Made by a program: the position numbers and the translations under genes. The notes below the pieces were generated by a model that saw nothing but the letters and a program-made list of their open reading frames with translations, was not told the DNA's origin and searched no databases. Of a stretch of DNA of 64,000 nt, positions 44,804 through 54,282 are shown piece by piece (within the stretch, counting starts at the first letter, position 1; each line of letters begins with the position of its first letter). The stretch is taken from NCBI GenBank assembly GCA_947503145.1, contig CANNCP010000012.1:1-64000 (forward strand), written 5' to 3'. The DNA comes from an uncultured Roseovarius sp. GTDB lineage: Bacteria; Pseudomonadota; Alphaproteobacteria; Rhodobacterales; Rhodobacteraceae.

Positions 44804-45570
44804 GTGGCAAACCCCACTTTGGCTTTGCCCAGATATGCTTCGACAACGCGTTGGTTCTCGGTCAGCGTATCAGGCTCGCAATCAGCGATAATCATACCTG
44901 CATCCAGCACCACGCAACGGTCGCAGATACCGCGCACAAAATGCATGTCATGCTCGACGATCAAGATGGTAACACCTTGGGCCGCAACATCCCGGAGAAT
45001 CTCGACCATGCGATGCCGCAAGTTCGGGTGAACGCCAGCAGTCGGCTCGTCCAAGCAGAGCAGCCGGGGCTTGCCCTGCAATGCCACCGCCATCGAAAGC
45101 AGCTTCTTTTGGCCGCCCGACAGCGAACTGGCGGGAATGTCTGCCACAGGATCAAGCGCGAAGCGCTTGATCGCCGCCTTGACGGCAACCCCATCCAGCG
45201 CGGCGCGTGACAGCACCCCCGAAAGCCCGAGCTTACTGCGCGCTCCCGAGGCGATCAACTCGCGCGGGGTCATGCGAGACGGCATCGAAGGCAACTGGAA
45301 GGTTCTTATCAACCCTTCATGTGCCACCTTATGGGCCGGGCGGCCGAGCAATTCGCGCCCCTTGAAATTCACACTGCCTCCGTTCGCTGAAATAAAGCCG
45401 GAAATCACCGACAGCAGCGTGCTCTTGCCCGAGCCGTTAGGCCCCAAAAGACCAACAATCTCGCCCTTGCCGATCGAAAAAGTAACGTCTTTAAGCACCT
45501 GATGGGCTCCAAAAGCTTTGGCGACGTTTGTGATTTTCAGAATTTTATCCACCACGATGCCCGCCTCCAA
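44800..45570 (-). CDS. livG: Branched-chain-type amino-acid ABC transporter ATPase (LivG)
   Basis: 256 residues: Walker A GPNGSGKST, LivG-type insertion GRPAHKVAHEGLIRTFQLPSMPSRMTPRELI, signature LSGGQKKLLSMAVAL, Walker B LLCLDEPTAGVHP and IVEHDMHFV. Start at ATG 45570 overlaps livM by 26 bp; GTG codons near 45555 are alternatives. Confidence 0.92.
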   Translation of the reverse strand: MEAGIVVDKILKITNVAKAFGAHQVLKDVTFSIGKGEIVGLLGPNGSGKSTLLSVISGFISANGGSVNFKGRELLGRPAHKVAHEGLIRTFQLPSMPSRMTPRELIASGARSKLGLSGVLSRAALDGVAVKAAIKRFALDPVADIPASSLSGGQKKLLSMAVALQGKPRLLCLDEPTAGVHPNLRHRMVEILRDVAAQGVTILIVEHDMHFVRGICDRCVVLDAGMIIADCEPDTLTENQRVVEAYLGKAKVGFAT

Positions 45571-46441
45571 TACGCTCGCGAACCAGACCTTGGGGTCTCC
45601 AGAGCAGGAAGATCAGTAGCCCACCGCCCACTAGCGCCAGACGCATGGCCGCAACATAGTCTGAGGGCATATCGAGCAGATCTTTGGCGAAGGGGACGAA
45701 AGCAAAGAGGAATTGCATCAGGACCGCGCCGAGGATCACTCCGAAGTGATTGCCGACGCCACCCACGATAACCATGGCCCAGATGAGAAATGTCTCGGCA
45801 GCAACAATCTGGTCGGGCCCGACAAACGAGATGTAATGAGCAAAAATCACCCCGCCGACCGCGGCGATCATCGATGAAAGCACCAGTACCTGCGTGCGCA
45901 ATGCGTTGGGATTGTACCCCAGCGAGACGGCCAGTTGCGGCTCTTCGCGGAGTATTTTCAGTGAAAGGCCATAGCGGCTATGGGTCAAACTCCGGCAGAG
46001 CCAGTAGACAGCGGCGAGGAACGCAAGGCAGACACCCAGAGTCATCAGAGCCGCGTCCTGGCGCGAACCGGCTTCGAAAAGCGGGGGCAGACCGCTGATT
46101 CCCTGCGCGCCGCCGGTGAGATCTCCGCCTGTTTGCAGCAGCATACGGCAGGCCTCTGCTACCGCCAGCGTGGCAATCCCCCAGTAGTCGCCGCCCAGAC
46201 CACGCCCAAGGCGCGCAAACAGCAATCCCACGCAAACCGCCAGCGCCAGACCGGCACCGATCCCGGCCGCCAGCCCCAGTTGATTGGAGAAAGCAAAGGC
46301 CGCGCCATAAGCTCCTGCGCCAAACAGGAGAATTTGTCCAAAGTTCACCAGACCGGCAATGCCGAGCTGCAGATTGAGGCTGAGCGCGAGCACCGCGTAC
46401 AGGCTCGCCATAATCGAGACATGGATGAGAAAATCAAACAC
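45545..46441 (-). CDS. livM: Branched-chain-type amino-acid ABC transporter permease (LivM)
   Basis: 298 residues with about eight helices and the LivM core LGLAAGIGAGLALAVCVGLLFARLGRGLGGDYWGIATLAVAEACR. It starts with GTG at 46441, overlapping livH by 8 bp. Translational coupling of the two channel subunits is expected. Confidence 0.9.
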   Translation of the reverse strand: MFDFLIHVSIMASLYAVLALSLNLQLGIAGLVNFGQILLFGAGAYGAAFAFSNQLGLAAGIGAGLALAVCVGLLFARLGRGLGGDYWGIATLAVAEACRMLLQTGGDLTGGAQGISGLPPLFEAGSRQDAALMTLGVCLAFLAAVYWLCRSLTHSRYGLSLKILREEPQLAVSLGYNPNALRTQVLVLSSMIAAVGGVIFAHYISFVGPDQIVAAETFLIWAMVIVGGVGNHFGVILGAVLMQFLFAFVPFAKDLLDMPSDYVAAMRLALVGGGLLIFLLWRPQGLVRERIGGGHRGG

Positions 46442-47327
46442 GTTTCACCTCACTCACCAGAAGGCCATGAGGCCGGAATAGCAGTATGAGCACCAGCAGA
46501 CCGAAGGAAACGATGGTCGCGAAACTGGCCGGAAGAAAGTAGAAATCCTGTGAAACTACCCAGCCAAAGTTGACGTTTGTCACAAAGGTTTCGGCCAGCG
46601 CGATAGTAAACGCACCCAGAGCGGCACCGAGCGCGTTACCAAGCCCGCCGAGGATTGCAGCAGCGAAAATCGGCAACAGCAAGTCAAACCCGAGCTGTGC
46701 CCCCATCTCACCCTTGAGCGAAATCGAGATACCGCCAAGTGCGGCCAGTATACCCGAGAGTACAATCACTCCATTGATTACCTTGCGCGTCGGGATGCCT
46801 GTTGCCTCGGCCAGAACGCGGTTCGTCGAGGTGGCGCGCATGGACCGCCCGAGTCCGGTGCGAAACAGCAGGAGAGCAAAGAGCAGGATCGCGCCCATGG
46901 TCAAGCCGACCGAGACGAGCTGCATGGGGGTAATGCTGACACCGGCCCAGCGAACAGGCGCCATGATTTCGAGATCGAAGCGTTTGGGCCGCGGACCCAC
47001 AGTCACTAGAAAGACAGCGGTAAAGATCATCGACACCGCCAACGATCCGACCATGGCGAGGGGCGGGCTGGTGTCGAGAAGCTTTTCGAAGATAAGCACG
47101 CTGAGTACCACGGCCATCAAGCCTGTGATCACACAGGATAGCACAATGGCAAGGTAAAGCGGCAGCCCGAGGGTTTGCAGGCCAAGCGCAATAAGCGCAC
47201 CGGCGGTAGCGTATTGGACTAGCGCGATATTGGGAAAGCGGATCAGCGAATAGACGCAGCTTAATGCAACAGCAATCAGAGCGAGATCTACGGTCCGCAG
47301 TATGACATCCACGAAAAATTGCAACAA
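46434..47327 (-). CDS. livH: Branched-chain-type amino-acid ABC transporter permease (LivH)
   Basis: 297 residues, about eight helices, with the LivH pattern YSLIRFPNIALVQYATAGALIALG and GRSMRATSTNRVLAEATGIPTRKVINGVIVLSG. The best start is TTG at 47327 with AGGA about six bases upstream; a GTG at 47312 is the alternative. It follows livK after a stable intercistronic hairpin. Confidence 0.88.
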   Translation of the reverse strand: MLQFFVDVILRTVDLALIAVALSCVYSLIRFPNIALVQYATAGALIALGLQTLGLPLYLAIVLSCVITGLMAVVLSVLIFEKLLDTSPPLAMVGSLAVSMIFTAVFLVTVGPRPKRFDLEIMAPVRWAGVSITPMQLVSVGLTMGAILLFALLLFRTGLGRSMRATSTNRVLAEATGIPTRKVINGVIVLSGILAALGGISISLKGEMGAQLGFDLLLPIFAAAILGGLGNALGAALGAFTIALAETFVTNVNFGWVVSQDFYFLPASFATIVSFGLLVLILLFRPHGLLVSEVKRV

Positions 47328-47411
47328 GGTTCCTGCCCTCCGGAAGAGACTTGGTTCATCAGCGACCGAGAGACCTCGGCAGAGGATCGATTCTGAGATG
47401 GTTGGAGAGTG

Positions 47412-47444
47412 GCCGCCAGGCCGAGGTGAACAAGACCTGGCGGC
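47412..47444 (-). terminator. Intercistronic hairpin between livK and livH
   Basis: GCCGCCAGG (47412-47420) pairs with CCTGGCGGC (47436-47444) just past the livK stop. This placement is typical for keeping binding-protein mRNA in excess over permease mRNA. Confidence 0.7.
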
Positions 47445-47453
47445 TCTGGATGG

Positions 47454-48554
47454 TTAACGCGCTTGCGCCTTACCGTCGACGATCTTCTGTTTCAGGTAGG
47501 GTTGCTTGGAGCGCTGGCGAGACTCATCGAACAAGATCGTGCCGGTTGCCCCTTCAAAACCCGTGCCGCCGATCTCGGTCAAAGCCGTCCGCAGCGCTTC
47601 GGGATCTGTCGAACCCGCATGTTCTGCGGCCTTCATGATCATCTTGGCGGCATCATAGGCATAACCCGAAAAACTGGTCACGAAAGGCTCGCCATAACGT
47701 TCCTGATACGCAGCCTCATAGGCCTGACCATTATCGCCGATGAAGTTCAGATCATATCCGATCTGGCCTTCGATATATTCTGGCTGGCTGTCCGAAGTAC
47801 ACATTGACATGTAACCTGCGTACCACTGGGTTTGGTTGAGGCCGAGCTCGAATGCCTCACGATTGATGGTTGCCGCTTCCTTGCCATAGGCCGAATAGAA
47901 ATAAGCGTCAGGCTGCGTGCGATCCATCTGCTGCAATTCACGACGATACGAAGTCTGCCCCTCGGTATACAGCACGGAACTCACCACTTCGCCGCCAAGC
48001 CCACCGAAAGCCTGGTTGAATTCCTGGGCGACCCCTTGACCGAAGGCGTTGTTGGGGGTGATCACGGCAATCTTGCGATAGCCCAGATCATAGAGATCCT
48101 GTGCAGCATAGCCGCTGGAAACCCTGTCGAGGCCGATCACGCTAAAGCTGTTCTCGCCAATGTCACGTACCTTGCCGGAACTTGAGCCCATATTCAGGTG
48201 AATACGGCCTTCTTGCACAACATAGGTGCCCATCGGGATGGTGATACCGGAGGAATATTCGCCGAGCACAACCGGAACATCATCCACAGTCACCAGCTTT
48301 TTGGCAGCGTCGAGCGCTGAGGGCACACGACCTCCGGAATCTTCGATAATCAATTGGACTGGCTCACTGAGCACACCGCCTGCAGCGTTGATCTCTTCCA
48401 CCGCAAGCTCGATCCCGCGGCGCTGGTCTTCGCCAGCGGTGGCGCTCGGGCCCGAAAGCGATAGCACAGCACCGATTTTCAGCGGCTCGGCAAGGGCTGC
48501 GCTCGCCATTGCTGCGAGCGAAACTGTCGCTGCCAGAAGCATTCCTCTTTTCAT
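47454..48554 (-). CDS. Branched-chain-type amino-acid ABC transporter binding protein (LivK-like)
   Basis: 366 residues. Signal peptide ends ASAALA before EPLKIGAVLSLSG. The mature part is a type I periplasmic binding protein with the family blocks EDQRRGIELAVEEINAAGG, YSSGITIPMGTYV and AVITPNNAFGQGVAQEFN. ATG at 48554 has GGGAG upstream; an earlier frame would hide the signal peptide. A TAGTGAATACACTT site (48633-48646) about 80 bp upstream links it to the ridA promoters. Ligand unknown. Confidence 0.9.
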   Translation of the reverse strand: MKRGMLLAATVSLAAMASAALAEPLKIGAVLSLSGPSATAGEDQRRGIELAVEEINAAGGVLSEPVQLIIEDSGGRVPSALDAAKKLVTVDDVPVVLGEYSSGITIPMGTYVVQEGRIHLNMGSSSGKVRDIGENSFSVIGLDRVSSGYAAQDLYDLGYRKIAVITPNNAFGQGVAQEFNQAFGGLGGEVVSSVLYTEGQTSYRRELQQMDRTQPDAYFYSAYGKEAATINREAFELGLNQTQWYAGYMSMCTSDSQPEYIEGQIGYDLNFIGDNGQAYEAAYQERYGEPFVTSFSGYAYDAAKMIMKAAEHAGSTDPEALRTALTEIGGTGFEGATGTILFDESRQRSKQPYLKQKIVDGKAQAR

Positions 48555-48941
48555 ATCAGTCTCCCTGTTCTGATTCGTGGATATGAGTCCCGTCCACCTG
48601 TGCAGATTGATATACAACAGTATGCAATGCAATAGTGAATACACTTAGAGATCTATTGTTCTTATTGATTTACTGCCACCCATTTCCATCTGGATTGCGT
48701 AACAAGCGAGCACTGACGCGCCCAAAGTGGAGACGCGAATTGTCGGCTTTTTTCAAAGTCAGTCGGCCCTTTTGAACCTGGCGTTCAAAGTTTTATCGTA
48801 GCACAGCGCTGCGCCTTTCAGCACATCATGCGAACGATTGATAAGAGCGATGTGCAGACCCGCAGCAGAGGTGGTAGTTTTTCAAAACGCCCCAATTGCG
48901 GCATGCACTCACTCAAGATGACTGTTGATTTTCAAACCTTT
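48555..48941. other. livK promoter region and spacer to the IOR gene end
   Basis: 387 bases. The left part holds the livK promoter with an ATAC-AACA-GTAT palindrome (48612-48623) and the GntR1-like site (48633-48646); the rest shows no gene. Confidence 0.6.
48633..48646. promoter_or_regulatory. GntR1 operator-like site before livK
   Basis: TAGTGAATACACTT matches the perfect palindrome at 57956-57969 in 12 of 14 positions. Confidence 0.65.
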
Positions 48942-51900
48942 TCAAACCTCTCCGCTGGCCATGCGCATTTCAGAAGTCTTGGGCATCAGACGTGCCAGCA
49001 GGTCAGTGCGGGTCTGGGCCGCCTTTTGCATGTTCTCTTCTTTTATGTGTCCAAAGCCGCGAATTTGCTCTGGCAATGCAGCCAAGGCGATGGCGATGGC
49101 ATAATCGGCCTCACAGAGTTTGGGTAGAATTCCCTCGATCATGTCGAAATATTCCTGGATAAGCGCGCGCTCCATGCGGCGCTCTTCTGTCCTGCCAAAG
49201 ATGTCGAACGCAGTCCCGCGAAGTCCCTTGAATTTCGTCAGGAGTTTCATCGCGCTTAACATCCAGGGGCCGATGACCCGCTTTTGCAGATGGCCGGTTT
49301 CCGGGTCGCGCTTGGAAAATATTGGCGGAGCCATTTGCAGCTTCAGGCGGAAATCGCCGGTGAACTGCTCTTTAAGAGCTTTTTGAAACCGCCCATCGGT
49401 ATAAAGCCGGGCGACCTCGTATTCGTCCTTGTACGCCATCAGCTTGAAAACGTTGCGGGCAACTGCCTTGCTGAAATCCTTTTGGTCACTTGGATCGGCG
49501 GTAATGACCTTATCCATCAGGGTCGTATAGCGGGCGGCGTAGCGGGCGTTTTGATAGGCTCTCAGTTCACTTGCGCGGTGCGCAACAAGTTCATCCAGTG
49601 ACTTGGCCTGCGGTTTCGGAGCCCCCATGCCCGGTGCGGCACGCTGCATCACCAACGCTTCGTCCTGAACAAAAAGACGACCCCACGCAAAGGACTTTAG
49701 GTTGAACGGAACGGCGATGCCGTTGAGTTCAATAGCTTTCACAATAGCCTCTTCCGAGAGAGGTATAAGACCCTTTTGAAATGCCACGCCCAGCAGGAAC
49801 AGGTTGGCGGCGATCGTGTCGCCCATGAGGGCGCGCGCTATCTTTGTCGAGTTCAAAAGATGCGCGTTGCCATCCTTCACAGCCCCGGTCAGGCGCGTTT
49901 TCATTCGCACGATCGGAAGGGAAAAATCCGCATTTCGGGTAAAATCACCTGTCATCATCTCGTTTGTGTTCACGACCAGATGACTACGGTCATGACCGAC
50001 CAAATCAAGGGTCTGATCTCCGGCGCTCACGACCATATCACAGCCAAGGACGAGATCGGCCTGACCGGGCACGATGCGGATCGCACGAATATCATCAGGC
50101 TTTTCGGCCAGCATGATGTGAGACGTCACCGCGCCACCCTTTTGTGCCATGCCAAGCATGTCGATGATGCCGCAGCCCTTGCCTTCAAGGTGAGCGGCCA
50201 TGGCGAGAAGCGCCCCAATGGTCACAACGCCTGTGCCACCCACGCCGGTAAGGACGACACCGAAGGGATGATCCAGAGAGACAATCCGTTCGGGATCTTT
50301 CAGCAAGGGAAGTTCGCCCTCGTCAGCCAGGGGTTTGCGCAGTTCACCGCCTTCGACCGAGACAAAAGACGGGCAGAAGCCCTTGGCGCAAGAATAGTCC
50401 TTGTTGCAGGTAGACTGGTCTATCTGGCGCTTGCGTCCGAATTCGGTTTCCAGCGGGGTGACGGCCACGCAGTTTGATTTTTCCCCGCAATCACCACAGC
50501 CTTCACAAACCAGCGGATTGATGAAGAGTCGCATATCCGGGTCTTCCATCTTGCCGCGCTTGCGACGGCGGCGCTTTTCCGCGGCGCAGGTTTGCTCGTA
50601 AACGAGGACGGTCACGCCCTTGATCTGGCTGAGTTCCTTTTGCACGCGCATGAGATCATCGCGATGGTCGATAGAGGTGCCGGACGGAAACTGCCCAGCG
50701 TTATAAAGCTCGGGCCGGTCGCTCATGAAGGCAACGCGGACGGCTCCGGCAGCCTTGACTTCTGCAGCGATCTTGAATGGGCTGAGGTCCCCTTCGTGAT
50801 CCTGACCACCGGTCATCGCGACGGTGTCATTGTACAGGACTTTGTAGGTGATGTTGGTTTTCGCAGCGATGGCGGCACGGATCGCCTGAATCCCCGAGTG
50901 GTTATACGTGCCGTCCCCGAGCGTCTGAAAAACGTGCTCGCGGGTCGAAAATCTGCTCTCGCCGATCCAGTTCGCACCTTCGCCGCCCATATGGGTGTAC
51001 CCTTCGGTGCCGCGGTCCATCATTTGGGCCATCCATGAGCAGCCTATGCCGGCATATCCACGCGCGCCCTCGGGAATGCGGGTCGAGCTGCTGTGCGGAC
51101 AGCCTGCGCAGAAATACATCGTCCGTTTCAGGCCCAATGTTTCACGCTGTTCGTGAAGTTTCGCTTCAATCTCGCCTGCCTTGGCCTGCATCGCTGCATC
51201 CGGCAGGCGTGCACCTATCGCGGCCGCAATCTGGAGCGGGTTCAGCGCCAGTTCGACCTGAAAGAGCGTCTTGCCGTTTTCATCTTTTTTGCCAACGACG
51301 CTTTTGGGCTGGTTGGCATGACCGTACAGGATGCCTCGCAGTTGTTCCTCAATCAGGCCGCGTTTTTCTTCAACGACCACAAGCTGCTCCAGACCTGCGG
51401 CAAAACCGGTGATCCCCTGAGGTTCAAGCGGCCAAGGCATACCCACCTTGTAAACCGCCAACCCGATTCTGTTGGCTTGTGCCTCGTCGATACCCAGAAT
51501 CTGAAGCGCAGAGAGCACATCCATGTAGGATTTGCCTGTCGATACTATTCCGATACGCGGGCTGGTGCCCCCGGTCCAGATCACCTTGTCCAGCCCGTTC
51601 GCGCGGGCATAGGCAAGGGCGGCGTCGGTCTTGTATTTGTGCAGCCGCGCTTCCTGAGCTTGCGGCGTGTCATTCGGACGGATGTTCAGCCCGCCTTCGG
51701 GCATGTCGAAATCCGGGACGACAGGAACGACCGCATCGGGATCGGCGTAGATCGACGCGGTGGACTCGATGTTGTCCTTCACACATTTCAAACCGACCCA
51801 GAGACCAGAAAACCGCGAAAGGGCAAAGCCGTGGATACCATATTCGAGTATTTCCTGAACATTCGAAGGGTTCAGGACAGGAATCATGGCGTCTTTCATC

Positions 51901-52385
51901 GCGTATTCGGACTGGTGACATGTGGTAGAGCTTTCGCAGGTGTGATCGTCTCCCATCAACGCGAGAACACCGCCATTCCTGGAGGTTCCGGCAAGGTTCG
52001 CATGACGGAACACGTCACCGGTGCGGTCCACACCGGGACCTTTGCCATACCAAACGCCAAACACGCCGTCATATTTGCCTTCACCGCGCATTTCGGCCTG
52101 TTGCGCGCCCCAGATTGCGGTCGCCGCCATATCCTCATTGAGCGCAGGCTCGTAGACCACATGGGCCGCCCCAAGTGGTTTCTTTGCCCGAGGAAATTGA
52201 CTGTCGAGCGCCCCGAGCGGCGAGCCGCGATAGCCGGTCACGTAACCCGCGGTATTCAACCCGGCCTTCTGGTCCAGATTGCGTTGGGTCAGACACAAGC
52301 GGATCAAGGCCTGGGTTCCGGTGATGTAGATCTGCTTTTTCTCCAGATCGTATTTATCGTTAAGGTCGACCGGAAGAATACTCAT
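48942..52385 (-). CDS. Indolepyruvate ferredoxin oxidoreductase, single-chain (IorAB fusion)
   Basis: 1147 residues. The N-terminal pyrimidine/core domains (TGTQALIRLCLTQRNLDQKAGLNTAGYVTGYRGSPLG), a TPP-binding part (FCAGCPHSSSTRIPEGARGYAGIGCSWMAQ), a cysteine-rich segment (CEGCGDCGEKSNC and SCAKGFCPSF) and the C-terminal gamma-type domain (GVGGTGVVTIGALLAMAAH) are in one chain, as in many proteobacteria. It oxidatively decarboxylates arylpyruvates or other 2-oxo acids to acyl-CoA, reducing an electron carrier. AGAGG precedes ATG 52385. It lies 133 bp downstream of the SDR gene on the same strand. In this setting it is probably the exit step for a 2-oxo acid made from the imported amino acid. 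Confidence 0.92.
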   Translation of the reverse strand: MSILPVDLNDKYDLEKKQIYITGTQALIRLCLTQRNLDQKAGLNTAGYVTGYRGSPLGALDSQFPRAKKPLGAAHVVYEPALNEDMAATAIWGAQQAEMRGEGKYDGVFGVWYGKGPGVDRTGDVFRHANLAGTSRNGGVLALMGDDHTCESSTTCHQSEYAMKDAMIPVLNPSNVQEILEYGIHGFALSRFSGLWVGLKCVKDNIESTASIYADPDAVVPVVPDFDMPEGGLNIRPNDTPQAQEARLHKYKTDAALAYARANGLDKVIWTGGTSPRIGIVSTGKSYMDVLSALQILGIDEAQANRIGLAVYKVGMPWPLEPQGITGFAAGLEQLVVVEEKRGLIEEQLRGILYGHANQPKSVVGKKDENGKTLFQVELALNPLQIAAAIGARLPDAAMQAKAGEIEAKLHEQRETLGLKRTMYFCAGCPHSSSTRIPEGARGYAGIGCSWMAQMMDRGTEGYTHMGGEGANWIGESRFSTREHVFQTLGDGTYNHSGIQAIRAAIAAKTNITYKVLYNDTVAMTGGQDHEGDLSPFKIAAEVKAAGAVRVAFMSDRPELYNAGQFPSGTSIDHRDDLMRVQKELSQIKGVTVLVYEQTCAAEKRRRRKRGKMEDPDMRLFINPLVCEGCGDCGEKSNCVAVTPLETEFGRKRQIDQSTCNKDYSCAKGFCPSFVSVEGGELRKPLADEGELPLLKDPERIVSLDHPFGVVLTGVGGTGVVTIGALLAMAAHLEGKGCGIIDMLGMAQKGGAVTSHIMLAEKPDDIRAIRIVPGQADLVLGCDMVVSAGDQTLDLVGHDRSHLVVNTNEMMTGDFTRNADFSLPIVRMKTRLTGAVKDGNAHLLNSTKIARALMGDTIAANLFLLGVAFQKGLIPLSEEAIVKAIELNGIAVPFNLKSFAWGRLFVQDEALVMQRAAPGMGAPKPQAKSLDELVAHRASELRAYQNARYAARYTTLMDKVITADPSDQKDFSKAVARNVFKLMAYKDEYEVARLYTDGRFQKALKEQFTGDFRLKLQMAPPIFSKRDPETGHLQKRVIGPWMLSAMKLLTKFKGLRGTAFDIFGRTEERRMERALIQEYFDMIEGILPKLCEADYAIAIALAALPEQIRGFGHIKEENMQKAAQTRTDLLARLMPKTSEMRMASGEV

Positions 52386-52518
52386 CTGTGTGCCTCTTTT
52401 GTGTCATCGCGTGTTGCAGCGAGAATTTTCGGAATCGTAACATCCAGCTTGGCCGCGACATAAGCGCGTCGCGTCTTGCGCAGCCATACAGCAAGCCCTT
52501 TTCGCAGCTTCGACCCAC

Positions 52519-53283
52519 TCAAAGACTTGAAACTAGATGCCCGCCATCAACGGGAATGACCGTGCCGGTCATGAAGCTGCTGCGATCAGAGGCAAGCAGC
52601 AAAAGCAAGCCATCCAACTCGTCAAGGTTGCCGGTGCGCTTCATCGGGATGCGCTTGCACAGGGCTTGGCCAGCATTGCTTTCAAGGAAATCTTCGGTCA
52701 GTTCCGTCAGGAAATAGCCGGGTGCGATAGCGTTGACGCGGATATTGTACCTGGCCAGTTCAAGCGCATGCAGGTGGGTCATATGCGCGACTGCCGCTTT
52801 GGTCATGGCATAGCTGGACGCTCCGCCGACGGCGCGCAAACCGGTTATTGAAGAGATGTTGATGATCGTGCCGGGCTTTTCGTGTTTGACAAGTCTTTGG
52901 CTGACAGCCTGAGACATGTCCCACACGGCCGTCTGGTTAACCGCAATTATCTGATCCGTCTCTTCCTTTGGTGCGGTCAAAAAGAGATGACGACCAGCCA
53001 TTCCGGCGTTGTTGACAAGGATCTCAACCGGACCGGCCAGGGCTTCTATCTGGTCAAGGCCGGTATTGATGGCATCGCGGTCGGTCACATCCATCTGAAT
53101 CGGAATCGCCCGTCCACCTTGCGCCTCAATTTCAGAGGCCAGGCTCTTGAGGCGATCCAGACGGCGCGCGACGATCACCGTGGTACAGCCGTGGCTTGCA
53201 AGGGTCTTGGCGAGATGTGCCCCGATGCCAGAGGACGCACCTGTGACAAGCGCGATCTTACCTGCCAGATTAAAATATTGCAT
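52519..53283 (-). CDS. Short-chain dehydrogenase/reductase (SDR)
   Basis: 254 residues. It has the classical cofactor motif GKIALVTGASSGIGAHLA, NNAG (LVNNAGMAGRH), catalytic Ser about 148 (INISSITG) and YAMTK (Tyr/Lys), and the C-terminal PVDGGHLVSSL. The Arg-rich stretch VARRLDRLKSL after the second strand suggests NADP(H). ATG at 53283 follows GGGAGA. It is divergent from GntR2 with a palindrome between them, and precedes the indolepyruvate oxidoreductase gene, so it may act on a related hydroxy or oxo acid. Confidence 0.9.
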   Translation of the reverse strand: MQYFNLAGKIALVTGASSGIGAHLAKTLASHGCTTVIVARRLDRLKSLASEIEAQGGRAIPIQMDVTDRDAINTGLDQIEALAGPVEILVNNAGMAGRHLFLTAPKEETDQIIAVNQTAVWDMSQAVSQRLVKHEKPGTIINISSITGLRAVGGASSYAMTKAAVAHMTHLHALELARYNIRVNAIAPGYFLTELTEDFLESNAGQALCKRIPMKRTGNLDELDGLLLLLASDRSSFMTGTVIPVDGGHLVSSL

Positions 53284-53304
53284 ATAGATCTCCCGATTTG
53301 TATA

Positions 53305-53318
53305 ATACAATATTGTAT
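53305..53318. promoter_or_regulatory. GntR2 operator-like palindrome ATACAATATTGTAT
   Basis: Perfect 14-bp palindrome 21 bases before the SDR ATG and in front of the divergent GntR2 gene. It resembles the hydroxyproline motif but has an even spacing, so a different family member probably binds it. Confidence 0.7.
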
Positions 53319-53443
53319 GAAGTATATTAGTCAACCGCTTTATGGAGGGCTGGCCCTTGCAAATAGGCGCTGGACAGATGCTCTTGCAGGGCGATAACAA
53401 CGTGGGACGCATCAAAAATGGCAGCGGTGGCGCGGTTAATCTT

Positions 53444-54145
53444 ATGACGACGCAACAAAAAACAACCGGTGACACCCGCAAGCCTCGTCAGGGTAAAGTG
53501 GTCTATGACCGCATTCGCGAGATGGCAATCAGCTATGAATTTCTGCCCGATGAAAGTATCAGCGAAGGATCCCTTGCCCGTGATCTCGGCGTCAGTCGCT
53601 CACCAGTTCGCGACGCACTGAACCGTCTTGTCACAGAGCAGCTTATCACTTTTCGTCCAAACTATGGTTTCTTCGCGCGCTCTCTGACGGATACCGAGCT
53701 ATTCGATCTGGCGGAAACGCGCCTTTGTCTTGAGCTTGAAGCAATCCGGCAGGCATTTGAGCGCGGAACCAGGGAAGAAGCAGAAGAACTCTTGGCGTTC
53801 TGGCAGGATGTCGATTCCAAGCTGAGCATAACCGATCCCAAGAAAACCGCATATGCTGACGAGGAATTCCACTTGCGCATTTTCAAGATGGCACGGAACG
53901 CGGTCCTGATTTCGATGATCGAGACCATCAATGCCCGTATACGATTCATTCGGGAGATAGAAATCGAGACCCCAATACGGGAAGGTGCGGATTTTACCGA
54001 GCATTTCAATGTCGCAAATGCATTGATTGAAGGCAACCGGGAGATAGGGATTTCGGCAATGCGGCGGCACCTGGAATTCTCACGCGAAAATGCTCAGGCC
54101 ATCCTGCGCGAAGGAATCATTCGGGTCTATCAGACCCGGCGTTAA
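53444..54145 (+). CDS. GntR-family (FCD) regulator, GntR2
   Basis: About 233 residues from ATG 53444. N-terminal winged helix-turn-helix (GSLARDLGVSRSPVRDALNRLVTEQLI), then an FCD domain with DEEFHLRIFKMA and later His residues. An earlier start at 53342 is possible, but those residues look random. No strong ribosome site is seen before 53444. It probably controls the divergent SDR-indolepyruvate oxidoreductase pair through the palindrome between them. Confidence 0.85.
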   Translation: MTTQQKTTGDTRKPRQGKVVYDRIREMAISYEFLPDESISEGSLARDLGVSRSPVRDALNRLVTEQLITFRPNYGFFARSLTDTELFDLAETRLCLELEAIRQAFERGTREEAEELLAFWQDVDSKLSITDPKKTAYADEEFHLRIFKMARNAVLISMIETINARIRFIREIEIETPIREGADFTEHFNVANALIEGNREIGISAMRRHLEFSRENAQAILREGIIRVYQTRR

Positions 54146-54282
54146 AACATTTCGAGATTGTCCTGAACCGCAAGTTTTCTCGAAACACCCAAACGGTTTT
54201 GCTTCCAAAGGCTTTCCGGCAGACGCGTCACCCGTCAGAAACGCGCGAAATCAATGTTGCTCAGACGCCGCGTACGAAACAG

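Noticed and set aside
51093..52463. 456-codon plus-strand frame opposite the indolepyruvate oxidoreductase gene
   Set aside because: Antisense shadow of an intact 1147-residue enzyme; no recognisable motif or ribosome site.
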